Below, piece after piece: positions 17,751 to 26,087 of a DNA stretch of 64,000 nucleotides (its first letter is position 1; every line of letters begins with the position of its first letter). The translations under genes were made by a program, and so were the position numbers. The notes beneath the pieces were generated by a model. It saw nothing but the letters and a program-made list of their open reading frames with translations, was not told the origin of the DNA and did no database searches. The stretch comes from Desemzia sp045528445 (lineage in GTDB: Bacteria; Bacillota; Bacilli; Lactobacillales; Carnobacteriaceae): contig NZ_JBGQQU010000007.1 of NCBI RefSeq assembly GCF_045528445.1, forward strand, positions 1-64,000, read 5' to 3'.

Positions 17751-18632
17751 ATGACTTCTTTAAAAACAACCGATTATATTGCTCAGCAATCGTTTCTTCA
17801 ATACGATGCTGAAACAATGCCTTTTAAAAATCAAACCCTTTCCCATTTCGCTTTAGCAGATGCTCTACTGATAGCTGCAGGAAAAAATCAGGAATCGATT
17901 ATCCATTTTTGGCCGACTTCGAATTTAATTATTTTAGGAATGATGGACACAAAATTGCCCTTTTTCAGCAAAGCTTTAGCGGTTTTGAAAGATGCCGGAG
18001 CAGATTATATCGTCCGCAACTCCGGGGGATTAGCTGTGGTGGGCGACGAAGGGGTGCTCAATTTCTCCATTATTTTACCTGAACGCGATAACCAACGCAT
18101 CCCGATTGATGAAGGCTATTCTATCATGCTATTGCTGGTTCATTTAGCCTTAAAACAATACGGAAAGACAATTGAAGCCTATGAAATTGAAGATTCTTAT
18201 TGTCCCGGAGACTTCGATTTGAGTATCGGCGGCAAGAAATTTGCCGGCATCGCACAACGTCGAATAAAAAACGGGATTGCTGTTATGATTTATATCAGTG
18301 TAAATGGAAACCAGACTAAGCGAGCTGAATTGATCCGCGACTTTTATCAAGTTGGTTTACAAAATGAAACAGTGAAATGGCATTACCCCAACGTTGATCC
18401 GCAAGTCATGGCCACCTTGGAAGATCTCCTGGAGGTCACTATGACACTCAGCGATATGAAAGAACATATTTTAAAAGCTTTATCTGAAATGAATAGTACT
18501 GTTTCTAAAGGAATTTATTCAAATGAGATCATGGAAGAATACGAAACAGCTTTTCAAAAAATGATCCGCAGAAATGAACAAATGCTCCAAGACAAACTAG
18601 ACAGGAGGCTGTTGGATGAACCTAATGTATGA
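17751..18632 (+). CDS. lipL: Octanoyl-[GcvH]:protein N-octanoyltransferase LipL
   Basis: A 293-aa member of the biotin/lipoate A/B ligase fold. The sequence DSYCPGDFDLSIGGKKFAGIAQRR carries the catalytic Cys of the LipL family plus the invariant Lys; NSGGLAVVGDEGVLNFSI is the lipoyl-binding segment. LipL moves octanoyl (or lipoyl) from GcvH to the E2 subunits of 2-oxoacid dehydrogenases. A simple lipoate ligase is less likely because of the Cys motif. The start is ATG 17751; GGAG is 12 bases upstream, and an in-frame TTG at 17733 overlaps it. It overlaps the next gene by 17 bp, so the two are co-translated. Confidence 0.87.
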   Translation: MTSLKTTDYIAQQSFLQYDAETMPFKNQTLSHFALADALLIAAGKNQESIIHFWPTSNLIILGMMDTKLPFFSKALAVLKDAGADYIVRNSGGLAVVGDEGVLNFSIILPERDNQRIPIDEGYSIMLLLVHLALKQYGKTIEAYEIEDSYCPGDFDLSIGGKKFAGIAQRRIKNGIAVMIYISVNGNQTKRAELIRDFYQVGLQNETVKWHYPNVDPQVMATLEDLLEVTMTLSDMKEHILKALSEMNSTVSKGIYSNEIMEEYETAFQKMIRRNEQMLQDKLDRRLLDEPNV

Positions 18633-19995
18633 AACCAATCAGTTATTACCAATGGAACAAGTTTTTAGAGATCCGGTTCATGATTATATTCATGTTCAGC
18701 ACCAAGTTATCCTAGATTTGATCAACACAAAAGAATTTCAACGTTTGCGCCGTATCAAACAATTAGGGACCACCTCTTTCACTTTTCATGGCGGAGAACA
18801 TTCTCGCTTTGGTCATTCCCTTGGAGTCTATGAGATCACGCGCCGCATTTGTGACAAATTCTTGCGTAATTATGCTATGAAAAACCCTGGAGATGGTGGC
18901 TGGGATGACAATGAACGATTGGTTGCACTGTGTGCGGCACTCTTACACGATATCGGACATGGCCCTTACTCACACACTTTTGAAAGTATTTTCCATACTG
19001 ATCACGAAGAATTGACGGTGGCGATTATTCTTTCACCAGAAACCGAAGTCAACCAAGTATTGTCTCGTGTCAGTTTAGACTTTCCTGCAAAAGTAGCCAG
19101 CGTGATTGAAAAAACTTACCCTAACCCTCAGGTCGTGCAATTGATTTCCAGTCAGATCGACGCTGACCGGATGGATTACTTGATACGAGATGCTTATTTT
19201 ACCGGAGTCAATTACGGCACTTTTGATTTGACCCGTATCTTGCGTGTAATCCGACCTTATAAAGACGGGATTGCTTTTCAGATACAAGGAATGCATGCTG
19301 TTGAAGATTACATCGTCAGCCGCTATCAAATGTACATGCAAGTTTATTTCCACCGTGTCTCTCGGGGGATGGAAGTTATTTTGGACCATTTACTGAAACG
19401 AGCTAAAACAGTCTACGAAAATCCAGAAGTTACCTTTAAACACAGTTTTTCTCTATTGGTACCCTTTTTTAAAGAAGAGTTCACTTTGAAAGACTATCTG
19501 GCTTTAGATGATGGTGTTTTAAATACGTACTTTACATTATGGCGTGACGATCAAGACCCTATTTTAAGTGATCTGGCATCGCGCTTTTTAGACCGGAAAC
19601 CTTTTAAATCAGTCACTTTTTCAAAAGAAACCGATACAGATATTCTGGATAAGCTGAGTGAGTTGATTCAAAAAGCTGGTTACGACACAGAATACTACAC
19701 AGCTGTCAACAATAGTTACGATTTACCATACGACTTTTACCGTCCCGAAACAGACAATGAAATCACTCAAATCGAATTGATCTATCCTGATGGAAGTTTT
19801 ATCGAATTGTCTCAAGCCAGCGCTCTGGTCACTTCCATCGCTGGAAAAGAATACGGCGACGAACGTTTTTATGTCCCGAAAGAGTTTCTAAAACCGGACA
19901 AATCAATGGAAATCACATTGTTTGAAGAATTGTATGCAGGCTTTTCGCGCTACCTTAAAAATGGAGCTGTTTACCATCCAACCGACAATAATTAA
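18616..19995 (+). CDS. HD-domain (deoxy)nucleoside triphosphate hydrolase, YwfO/EF1143-like
   Basis: A 459-aa protein with an N-terminal HD phosphohydrolase domain. The metal-binding HD is in ALLHDIGHGPYSHTFE (about residues 100-115), His in HSRFGHSLG (about 60), and the distal Asp in SQIDADRMDYLIRDAYFTG. This arrangement matches dGTPase-like proteins such as Enterococcus EF1143 and Bacillus YwfO, which hydrolyse dNTPs and may balance pools. Substrate is inferred. ATG 18616 lies within lipL with GGAGG seven bases upstream; the lipL-ywfO pairing is also known in Bacillus. Confidence 0.9.
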   Translation: MNLMYETNQLLPMEQVFRDPVHDYIHVQHQVILDLINTKEFQRLRRIKQLGTTSFTFHGGEHSRFGHSLGVYEITRRICDKFLRNYAMKNPGDGGWDDNERLVALCAALLHDIGHGPYSHTFESIFHTDHEELTVAIILSPETEVNQVLSRVSLDFPAKVASVIEKTYPNPQVVQLISSQIDADRMDYLIRDAYFTGVNYGTFDLTRILRVIRPYKDGIAFQIQGMHAVEDYIVSRYQMYMQVYFHRVSRGMEVILDHLLKRAKTVYENPEVTFKHSFSLLVPFFKEEFTLKDYLALDDGVLNTYFTLWRDDQDPILSDLASRFLDRKPFKSVTFSKETDTDILDKLSELIQKAGYDTEYYTAVNNSYDLPYDFYRPETDNEITQIELIYPDGSFIELSQASALVTSIAGKEYGDERFYVPKEFLKPDKSMEITLFEELYAGFSRYLKNGAVYHPTDNN

Positions 19996-20012
19996 AAAAG
20001 GAGTTTTATTTT

Positions 20013-20822
20013 GTGAAAATCTCATTAATTGCCCTAGATTTAGATGGTACCTTATTACTCCCTGATAGAACCGTATCACCAAAAGTAGCTGAGACTCTGG
20101 CTATTGCCCAATCAAAAGGCATCAAGCTTGTTCTCTGCTCTGGAAGACCATTGCCCGGCGTATTACCGCTATTGGAAGAATTGGACTTGCAAAACGAAGG
20201 CGGCCACGTCATTACTTACAACGGCGCTTTAGTTCAGCAATCAAATGATGGGAAAATCCTTGCTCACCATACAATGGACTATGCAGATTTTCTTGAAGTA
20301 GATGGACTTGGTCGAGAGCTGGGTATTCATTGTCACGCAGTAAACGACACTGGAGTGTATACGACCAATAAAGATATCAGTTACTACTCTGTAAGAGAAT
20401 CTTTCTTAACCACCGTTCCGCTTCGTTATCGTACAGCTGAAGAAATGGATCCCTCGTTATTGATCAGTAAAATCATGTTTGTTGATCCCAAAGAGATTTT
20501 AGAAGAAGCTATTTCTAAAATTCCGTCAGCATTCGCTGAAAAATATACTTTATTGAGAAGCGAAGACTTTTTCTTAGAAGTATTGAATAAATCTGCTAGT
20601 AAAGGACAAGCACTCAGAGATTTGGCAGCTATTCTGAATATTCCCAGAGAAGAAATCATGGCGATTGGCGACAATGGAAATGATTTGGATATGTTGGAAT
20701 TTGCTGGAATGGGAGTGGCTATGGGTAACGCTTCTCTGGCGGCTAAAGAAGCCAGCGATTACGTCACAGACAGCAACGCTCATGATGGTGTAGCAACTGC
20801 TATTGAAAAATTTGCATTCTAA
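20013..20822 (+). CDS. Cof-type HAD phosphatase, paralogue 1
   Basis: A 269-aa haloacid-dehalogenase phosphatase, subclass IIB. Motif I LIALDLDGTLL (4-14), motif II VLCSGRPLPG, Lys in ASKGQALRDL and motif IV AIGDNGNDLDMLEFAG (about 213-228). Family members act on sugar phosphates, pyridoxal phosphate or flavin mononucleotide; substrate unknown. It starts with GTG 20013, GGAG upstream, 17 bp after the HD hydrolase gene. The following gene is a close paralogue, implying a tandem duplication. Confidence 0.92.
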   Translation: MKISLIALDLDGTLLLPDRTVSPKVAETLAIAQSKGIKLVLCSGRPLPGVLPLLEELDLQNEGGHVITYNGALVQQSNDGKILAHHTMDYADFLEVDGLGRELGIHCHAVNDTGVYTTNKDISYYSVRESFLTTVPLRYRTAEEMDPSLLISKIMFVDPKEILEEAISKIPSAFAEKYTLLRSEDFFLEVLNKSASKGQALRDLAAILNIPREEIMAIGDNGNDLDMLEFAGMGVAMGNASLAAKEASDYVTDSNAHDGVATAIEKFAF

Positions 20823-20856
20823 AAAATTGATTGACTAAAGAGGAGCTCTAATAAAA

Positions 20857-21672
20857 ATGCCGATAAAATTAATTGCCATTGATATCGATGGAACGTTATT
20901 GACGCCTGAAAGAGTGATCAGTAAACGCGTAAAAGAAACTTTACTAAAAGCTAAAGAAGCTGGAATCAAAATTGTATTGAGCACTGGGCGCCCCTTACCA
21001 GGAGTGACAGATTACTTAACAGAATTAGATTTAAGAAACAACGGCGACTATGCCATCACGTATAATGGCGCATTAGTCCAGGATACACATACAGGAGAAG
21101 TCATTTCTCATCATACTTTAGATATTGACGATTTTTATCGTGTAGAAGAAATGAGTCGAAAAGCCGGTGTGCATTACCATACGACTACCCAAGATGCTAT
21201 GTATACTTCTAATAAAGATATCAGTGCTTATACTGTACGTGAAGCTATGTTAGTTCAAATGCCTTTAAAATATCGTGCTGTGGAAGAAATGGATAAACAG
21301 ATTTCAATCAGTAAAATGATGATGATTGATGAACCAGCTGTTTTGGATGAAGGAATCAAACGATTGTCGAAGGATTTTGTTGATCGCTATACTGTTTTGC
21401 GAAGCGAACCTTTTTATTTAGAAATCCTCCATCCTTCTGCCAGTAAAGGACAAGCTTTAAAAAGCCTTATCGATATATTAGGTTTCACTCAAGATGAAGT
21501 AATGGCCATAGGCGATAATGAAAATGACTTAGACATGATCGAATTTGCAGGTCTTGGAGTAGCTATGGGAAATGCGGTCCCTAAAGTAAAAGAAAATGCC
21601 ACTTATGTAACCGACACGAACGCAAATGATGGCGTAGCAACTGTCATTGAAAAATTTGCTTTGATGCCCTGA
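20857..21672 (+). CDS. Cof-type HAD phosphatase, paralogue 2
   Basis: A 271-aa HAD-IIB phosphatase collinear with the preceding protein. Motif I LIAIDIDGTLL, motif II VLSTGRPLPGV, ASKGQALKSL and AIGDNENDLDMIEFAG. Shared idiosyncratic segments (TYNGALVQ, TNKDIS/SNKDIS, YTVREA/YSVRES) show that the pair arose by duplication and has diverged. AGAGGAG upstream of ATG 20857. Substrate unknown. Confidence 0.92.
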   Translation: MPIKLIAIDIDGTLLTPERVISKRVKETLLKAKEAGIKIVLSTGRPLPGVTDYLTELDLRNNGDYAITYNGALVQDTHTGEVISHHTLDIDDFYRVEEMSRKAGVHYHTTTQDAMYTSNKDISAYTVREAMLVQMPLKYRAVEEMDKQISISKMMMIDEPAVLDEGIKRLSKDFVDRYTVLRSEPFYLEILHPSASKGQALKSLIDILGFTQDEVMAIGDNENDLDMIEFAGLGVAMGNAVPKVKENATYVTDTNANDGVATVIEKFALMP

Positions 21673-21767
21673 TCTCTCAATAGCAAAAATCGTTTTATTC
21701 GCATTCTGATCTGTACTTTGTATAATGAAAGATGTAAGAATAAATAAGTGAGAGGAGATTTTATCAA

Positions 21768-22208
21768 ATGACTGAATCAGAAGTAAAATATTCCACTACT
21801 GCGATTAATGTTGGAGGCCGCGTCGGAGAAAGCCGCTTACCAGATGGCTCTTTTTCTGTAAAAGTATCTACTCCAAAAGAAATGGGCGGTCCAGGACAAG
21901 GAAGCAACCCAGAACAATTATTTGCCTTGGGGTACAGTGCTTGCTACCACTCAGCACTAGAACACTACAAAAAAGAAGAAAAAATTTCCAATAAATCAGA
22001 AGTTACGCTGACCATCAACTTATTAAGCGACCCGACTGACGGAGGTTTTAAATTAGCTGCCGTTATCGAAGTGGCTGTTGAAGGTTTAGAAGACGCAAAA
22101 GTACAAGAACTGGCAGAAAAAGCTCACAAGTACTGCCCTTACTCAAAAGCAACACAAGGAAATATCGATGTTACTGTAAAAACTAAAGAATACGTTGGCG
22201 AAGAATAA
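21768..22208 (+). CDS. ohr: Organic hydroperoxide resistance protein Ohr
   Basis: A 146-aa OsmC/Ohr-family peroxidase. The two redox cysteines are in LGYSACYHSAL (about residue 57) and KYCPYSKATQGNI (about 122), with the catalytic Arg in GGRVGESRLPDGSF. Ohr reduces organic hydroperoxides with lipoylated proteins as electron donor, a possible link to lipL in the same block. TATAAT at 21720-21725 with a weak -35 17 bases upstream gives its own promoter. No ohrR regulator gene lies next to it. Confidence 0.93.
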   Translation: MTESEVKYSTTAINVGGRVGESRLPDGSFSVKVSTPKEMGGPGQGSNPEQLFALGYSACYHSALEHYKKEEKISNKSEVTLTINLLSDPTDGGFKLAAVIEVAVEGLEDAKVQELAEKAHKYCPYSKATQGNIDVTVKTKEYVGEE

Positions 22209-22218
22209 ACGCTAGCTG

Positions 22219-22259
22219 CAAAAAAAACCGTTGAGACTCAAGTCTCAACGGTTTTTTTT
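22219..22259. terminator. Bidirectional terminator between ohr and NUDIX gene
   Basis: AAAAAACCGTTGAGACT and AGTCTCAACGGTTTTTTTT form a perfect stem; A-run and T-run on both sides serve the convergent genes. Confidence 0.9.
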
Positions 22260-22281
22260 GTTTCATAATGAGAAAAAGAAA

Positions 22282-22722
22282 TTACTGCTTAGCGAATTGT
22301 TCAACAGCCCAACGATGGCTTCCCCTTTTTAATAGAGATATAGCTTCAGGAATAGTTGTCCATTTCAGCGTATTGAAATCTTCTAACGGTTCGCTGACCC
22401 TATTCCAAGAAGTTGCCACGTAAAAGTGTGCAGGATTATGATAATATTGTTTTCGATGAGATGAGTAATAGTACTCATCTGCTTCCCCTAAGTATTCTCC
22501 TACTTTGATTTCAAACCCCAGTTCTTCCATTGCCTCACGCTTAAGTGTTTCAACGTGTGTTTCATTTAGTTCTCTTTCTCCCCCTGGCAATAAATAAGAA
22601 CCATTCGGAGGTGAAACCAGTAAGATTTTATCGTATGTTGAATTCAAAACAATCAAGTGAATACCGACTCTTAACGTATACGTTATTCCATCAATTTTTT
22701 CTCCAAATCGCTTGATTGTCAT
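22282..22722 (-). CDS. NUDIX hydrolase
   Basis: A 146-aa NUDIX hydrolase. The NUDIX box GGERELNETHVETLKREAMEELGFE (residues about 48-72) fits GX5EX7REUXEEXGU exactly. The PPNGSYLLPGG lead-in is typical of 8-oxo-dGTP or nucleotide-sugar hydrolases, but substrate cannot be told. The start is uncertain: ATG 22722 is used; a GTG at 22731 lies too close to AAGGGGA. A single gene convergent with ohr. Confidence 0.88.
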   Translation of the reverse strand: MTIKRFGEKIDGITYTLRVGIHLIVLNSTYDKILLVSPPNGSYLLPGGERELNETHVETLKREAMEELGFEIKVGEYLGEADEYYYSSHRKQYYHNPAHFYVATSWNRVSEPLEDFNTLKWTTIPEAISLLKRGSHRWAVEQFAKQ

Positions 22723-22969
22723 CTCATCCACTGTCCCCTTTTTCTTTTTCTCATTTTATACTCATTATCTTAACCATTTTCACAATTTTAGTCAATACCT
22801 TAAGTTTGCTTCTGCCTTTTTCGTTTAAACGTGACTGCAATAATTGGCTTAGACTAGACAAAATTTAATAAGATTCCAACCTTAATTATATTCGAGTTCC
22901 ATAACTACGACTTCTACGCTCCTCATTAAATGTTGTTATCCCTCAAAACTTGAAAACTTATAGCAGCAC
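22723..22969. other. Intergenic, nothing recognised
   Basis: AT-rich spacer upstream of the NUDIX gene and before the folT terminator. No gene or clear repeat was seen. Confidence 0.5.
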
Positions 22970-23018
22970 AAAAAAACAGGCTGGATTCTTTATCTATAAA
23001 GAACACAGCCTGCTGATT
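22970..23018 (-). terminator. Terminator of folT
   Basis: On the minus strand CAGGCTG..TTCTTTAT, loop AGA, TAAAGAA..CAGCCTG then seven T residues. Confidence 0.88.
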
Positions 23019-23027
23019 ATTTGTTTG

Positions 23028-23549
23028 TTAATCTTTCAATTGCATAGCTTTACGAATGGTAGGGTTATTTGCAACAAAATAAATTACCGCTACACGTACC
23101 GGAGCAAGAATGGCATTTTGGATCAAACGTGCTGGTAAAATGGCTAAAGCTGCTTCTTCCGTTAAAATATATACCCATAATGTATTTAACCCTAAATTGA
23201 CGAAGATTGTAATCACCAGTACGGCTAAACTAATCCGCCATAGCGATTTAGGCTTATTGTGCAGAAAAACACCATAGATAAAGCTGCCTAGAAATGCCGA
23301 TAGAGTGAAGCCTGGGAAAAATGGTCCAGAACCACCGAATAAAAAGATACCGGCAATATCGGTCAATGCCCCAGCTATCCCTGCTGCCATTGGTCCAAAC
23401 AACATCCCGATCATTGCGGTAGGCAAAAAGCCAAATCCGATGCGTACAATCGGTGTTTGAATGGAAACAAAGCGTGTCAAAATAATGTCCAGCGCCATCA
23501 GCAAGGCAATCTTTGAGATGGTTCTAGCATCAAACTTCATTTTTTTCAT
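23028..23549 (-). CDS. folT: FolT, folate ECF transporter S component
   Basis: A 173-aa integral membrane protein with about six helices. Segments MALDIILTRFVSIQTPIVRIGFGFLPTAMIG (residues about 18-48), GPMAAGIAGALTDIAG and FPGFTLSAFLG are the FolT signature. It binds folate for a shared ECF module. A tetrahydrofolate riboswitch lies directly upstream, which supports the substrate. ATG 23549 with AAAGGAG upstream. Monocistronic. Confidence 0.94.
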   Translation of the reverse strand: MKKMKFDARTISKIALLMALDIILTRFVSIQTPIVRIGFGFLPTAMIGMLFGPMAAGIAGALTDIAGIFLFGGSGPFFPGFTLSAFLGSFIYGVFLHNKPKSLWRISLAVLVITIFVNLGLNTLWVYILTEEAALAILPARLIQNAILAPVRVAVIYFVANNPTIRKAMQLKD

Positions 23550-23583
23550 ATTGAAGATCTCCTTTATGAGCTCCCCACATATC

Positions 23584-23692
23584 TATTATGCAGCGAATGC
23601 GAAAATAAAACCGCAAATCGACAGGGTCAATTTTTCGTCCGAGAGGCAACATCCCATCCTCTCAGCACTTAACGCTTTATTTCCTACTCTGT
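23584..23692 (-). promoter_or_regulatory. Tetrahydrofolate (THF) riboswitch upstream of folT
   Basis: The minus strand reads GAGTAG, then GCGTTAAGTG, then CTGAGAGGATGGGATGTTG followed by CCTCTCGGACGAA. These are the conserved blocks of the THF aptamer, with P3 hairpin CTGAGAGG/CCTCTCGG and the invariant GGATGGGATGT loop. Distal sequence GCATTCGCTGC would close P1/P2. The aptamer ends only about 20 bases before the folT ribosome site, favouring translational control. Confidence 0.88.
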
Positions 23693-23790
23693 TTTTTTGA
23701 AGACAGTTGTCTATCTTCCATAGGCAACTATACACTCTTTCCTCACTTTCTACAACGGATTTCTCGGCAAATACAATCGAAATTTCAGTT

Positions 23791-23983
23791 TGATTTAGGA
23801 AGAATCGTGTTTACTCCTCAAGTGGAATCCCGTTTCGGGTTCATTTGAGGAGTAAAGCTGTTTTATTCTTCATATGAGCTTCCATCTCGTCTCCGTTTGA
23901 TGAGTAAACTCATTTTGCTAGTCAAGTGAGTTCCAATTCGATTTTCACTTGAAGAATAAACGCCACTACTTCCTCCTAAATCA
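23791..23983. repeat. Tandem palindromic repeats, three units of about 52 bp, flanked by inverted repeats
   Basis: Units at 23809-23861, 23862-23913 and 23914-23964. Unit 1 is a near-perfect hairpin: TTTACTCCTCAA ... CCCG-TTT-CGGG ... TTTGAGGAGTAAA. Units 2 and 3 keep the layout (TTTATTCTTCA...TGATGAGTAAA; CTAGTCAAGTGAG...TTGAAGAATAAA) but have drifted. The array is bracketed by TGATTTAGGAAG (23791-23802) and CTTCCTCCTAAATCA (23969-23983), inverted copies of each other. Function unknown; spacers are absent, so it is not a CRISPR. Confidence 0.6.
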
Positions 23984-24067
23984 CCCTTTAAGGTCTTTTT
24001 TAGTCGGAAATTTTTCGTAACGAGAAGTTTCTATTTATTATTTTTTCATTTTTTTATCATTTTTCTG

Positions 24068-24096
24068 TTGACTTCCTCATAAATGACCGGTATATT
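24068..24096 (+). promoter_or_regulatory. Promoter of the metNIQ leader
   Basis: TTGACT (24068-24073), 17-base spacer, TATATT (24091-24096), placing the start of transcription near 24103 just before the first T-box. Confidence 0.75.
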
Positions 24097-24102
24097 AATA
24101 AA

Positions 24103-24423
24103 CAAGTTCACACATACAAAAACACGATGAAAAGAAGAGTAAGTTTGGCAACTCTCATTAGAGAGCTTATGGTTGGTGAAAATAAGCAGACGCGCCTGAC
24201 AGAAGATGGTCTTTGAGTGGAATAAGCGACTATCCAAGAGATATAGCTTATTACGGGAAGCACCCGTTACAGTGCCCCAGTATGAAAAGATGCATTTGTC
24301 TTTTGTACTGATAGAGGTAAACTTAGCAATAAGTTTATAAATTAAGGTGGTAACACGAAGCGACTATAGCTATCGTCCTTAACAAAAGCCAATCATTGGC
24401 TTTTGTTAAGGACGATTTTTTTT
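24103..24423 (+). promoter_or_regulatory. T-box riboswitch 1, methionine specifier
   Basis: Contains the T-box elements in order: AAGAAGAGTAA, AGAGAGC, GGTTGGTGAAAA, a candidate specifier ATG (24206-24208) in AGAAGATGGTC, AAGGTGGTAACACG (24344-24357) and a strong terminator from 24374 to 24423 (CGTCCTTAACAAAAGCCAAT and its complement, then eight T). AUG decodes to methionine, matching metNIQ. Uncharged tRNA-Met would stabilise the antiterminator; the UGGU bulge fits discriminator A. Confidence 0.92.
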
Positions 24424-24462
24424 ACAATTAAATAACTCTTTCTACTAACGCATTGACGAGAA

Positions 24463-24741
24463 AAGTACTTCTTTAAAAAGCAACAACAGAGAGCCTGAAT
24501 TGCTGAGAACAGGTTTGCTAGACATCGAAGGAAAATGGCCTCTGAGCGGGATACCGAATGCTGAAAAGCACAAGGCTATCATGGGCGCACCCATTACAGT
24601 GCTAGAGTCTCTGAGCAATTTGTTCAGGTACTTGATGAGGAGATTTCTGTGAGGGAATCTTGAAAAAAGGTGGTAACACGAACAAAAAAGCGTTCGTCCT
24701 TTTCTATAAACAATTATAGAAAAGGACGAGCGCTTTTTTTA
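24463..24741 (+). promoter_or_regulatory. T-box riboswitch 2, methionine specifier
   Basis: A second complete T-box 40 bp downstream: AGAGAGCCTG, ATCGAAGGAAAATGGCC with ATG specifier (24535-24537), AAGGTGGTAACACG (24667-24680), and terminator CGTTCGTCCTTTTCTATAA / TTATAGAAAAGGACGAGCG plus T run (24690-24741). No strong promoter of its own is seen, so it acts in series with T-box 1. Sequences of the two stem I regions differ, so this is not a recent duplication. Confidence 0.9.
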
Positions 24742-24742
24742 T

Positions 24743-24810
24743 TAGAGAACGAAGAAAAGCGTTTAGCTTATAGACGCGAAAGCTGCCATGCGCAGCTCGT
24801 TTCTTATAGA
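24743..24810 (+). repeat. Intercistronic palindromic repeat, short form D0
   Basis: Starts AGAGAACGAAGAAAAGCGTTTAG directly after the T-box 2 terminator and ends CATGCGCAGCTCGTTTC. Only the outer ends of the family are present; the whole central hairpin is missing. Confidence 0.6.
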
Positions 24811-24930
24811 GAGCGGGGCCAGCCGTTTTGACTTCCGTAGAGTTCATTTTCTGCTTTTAGTTGGTGGTTTTTACCAACAAAAAGCAGAAATGAAATCATA
24901 GGAAGTCAGGCTTGCGCAGCTCGTTTCAAA
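24811..24930 (+). repeat. Intercistronic palindromic repeat, copy D
   Basis: Full copy in plus orientation. Inner arms TTCTGCTTTTAGTTGGT and ACCAACAAAAAGCAGAA are complementary except for one base; middle arms GACTTCCGTAGAG / ATAGGAAGTC pair as well. Ends GCTTGCGCAGCTCGTTTC. It lies between the T-boxes and metN, so it is part of the met mRNA leader. Confidence 0.85.
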
Positions 24931-24968
24931 AACAGAGAGCAGTAAAAAGCATTTAGCTCTTGTACCAG
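24931..24968 (+). repeat. Intercistronic palindromic repeat, partial copy E
   Basis: Head-to-tail after copy D, it shows only the 5' end of the family (ACAGAGAGCAG then AAGCATTTAGCTCTTG). It breaks off before the metN ribosome site. Confidence 0.55.
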
Positions 24969-24996
24969 TTGAGAAAAAATTTGAGGAGGACATTAA

Positions 24997-26073
24997 ATGA
25001 TTACATTAAAAGATATTGGAGTTACTTTTGGAAGTGCAAATGCACCAATTAAAGCTGTTGAAGAGGTTTCGCTTTCAGTAGATAAAGGAGATGTTTATGG
25101 AATTGTCGGATACAGTGGTGCCGGAAAAAGCACGTTGGTTCGAACAATCAACTTATTGCAACGCCCTACTAGCGGAAAAGTAATCGTTGCTGGAAAAGAT
25201 CTTTTGGCACTAAATCCTAGCGGGTTGCGGGCTGCGCGGAAAAAGATTGGAATGATCTTCCAACACTTTAATCTGATGGATTCGCGCACCGTAGCTGGCA
25301 ATATTGCTTATCCCCTACGTAAGTCAGGGCTCAGCAAATCAGCTATTCAACAAAAGGTAGCCGATTTACTTGATTTAGTAGGACTTTCAGACAAAATCGA
25401 CGCTTTTCCTTCTCAACTTTCCGGTGGGCAAAAGCAACGAGTAGCTATAGCAAGAGCATTAGCGAATGATCCAGATGTGCTGCTTTGTGATGAAGCCACA
25501 AGTGCTTTAGATCCTAAGACTACCCTTTCTATTTTAAGCTTGTTGAAAGAATTGAATGAGCGCTTGTCATTAACTATCGTCATCATTACTCATGAAATGC
25601 AAGTGGTCAAAGAAATCTGCAACAAAGTAGCTGTAATGGAAAATGGGCATGTTGTTGAAGACGGGGGTTTGGTTTCTATCTTCACCCAGCCTCAAGAGCA
25701 AATAACAAAAGAATTTATCAACACGGCTACTCATGTGGACCAAGCATTAGAAAAAATATTGAACCACCCTACTCTATTGAACTTGCAAGGAGACGATACC
25801 TTAGCCAACATTTCTTATGTCGGTTCCAATACCAGCGAACCTTTAATCGCTACATTATCCAGTCGGTTCCATGTCTCTACCAATATTCTCTTTGGGAATG
25901 TGGAGATATTGCAAGAAACGCCGGTAGGAAATTTATTGGTCGTTTTATCTGGAGAACCAGCTCAAAAACAAAAAGCCTTGTCTTATCTAGCCAGTAAAAA
26001 TGTTGCTGTGGAAATTCTGACAAGTCAGTCTGAAAAAGTCATTCAATTCAAACAAAAACAAAAAATCGGTTAA
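24997..26073 (+). CDS. metN: Methionine ABC transporter ATP-binding protein
   Basis: A 358-aa MetN: ABC ATPase domain with Walker A GYSGAGKSTLVRTINLL (about 38-54), signature LSGGQKQRVAIARAL (about 140), Walker B VLLCDEATSALDP, and a C-terminal NIL ligand-sensing domain (about 265-345) that gives trans-inhibition by methionine. GAGGAGG precedes ATG 24997. First gene of metNIQ behind two Met T-boxes. It energises uptake of methionine across the membrane. Confidence 0.96.
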   Translation: MITLKDIGVTFGSANAPIKAVEEVSLSVDKGDVYGIVGYSGAGKSTLVRTINLLQRPTSGKVIVAGKDLLALNPSGLRAARKKIGMIFQHFNLMDSRTVAGNIAYPLRKSGLSKSAIQQKVADLLDLVGLSDKIDAFPSQLSGGQKQRVAIARALANDPDVLLCDEATSALDPKTTLSILSLLKELNERLSLTIVIITHEMQVVKEICNKVAVMENGHVVEDGGLVSIFTQPQEQITKEFINTATHVDQALEKILNHPTLLNLQGDDTLANISYVGSNTSEPLIATLSSRFHVSTNILFGNVEILQETPVGNLLVVLSGEPAQKQKALSYLASKNVAVEILTSQSEKVIQFKQKQKIG

Positions 26074-26087
26074 AGGGGAAATGAATC

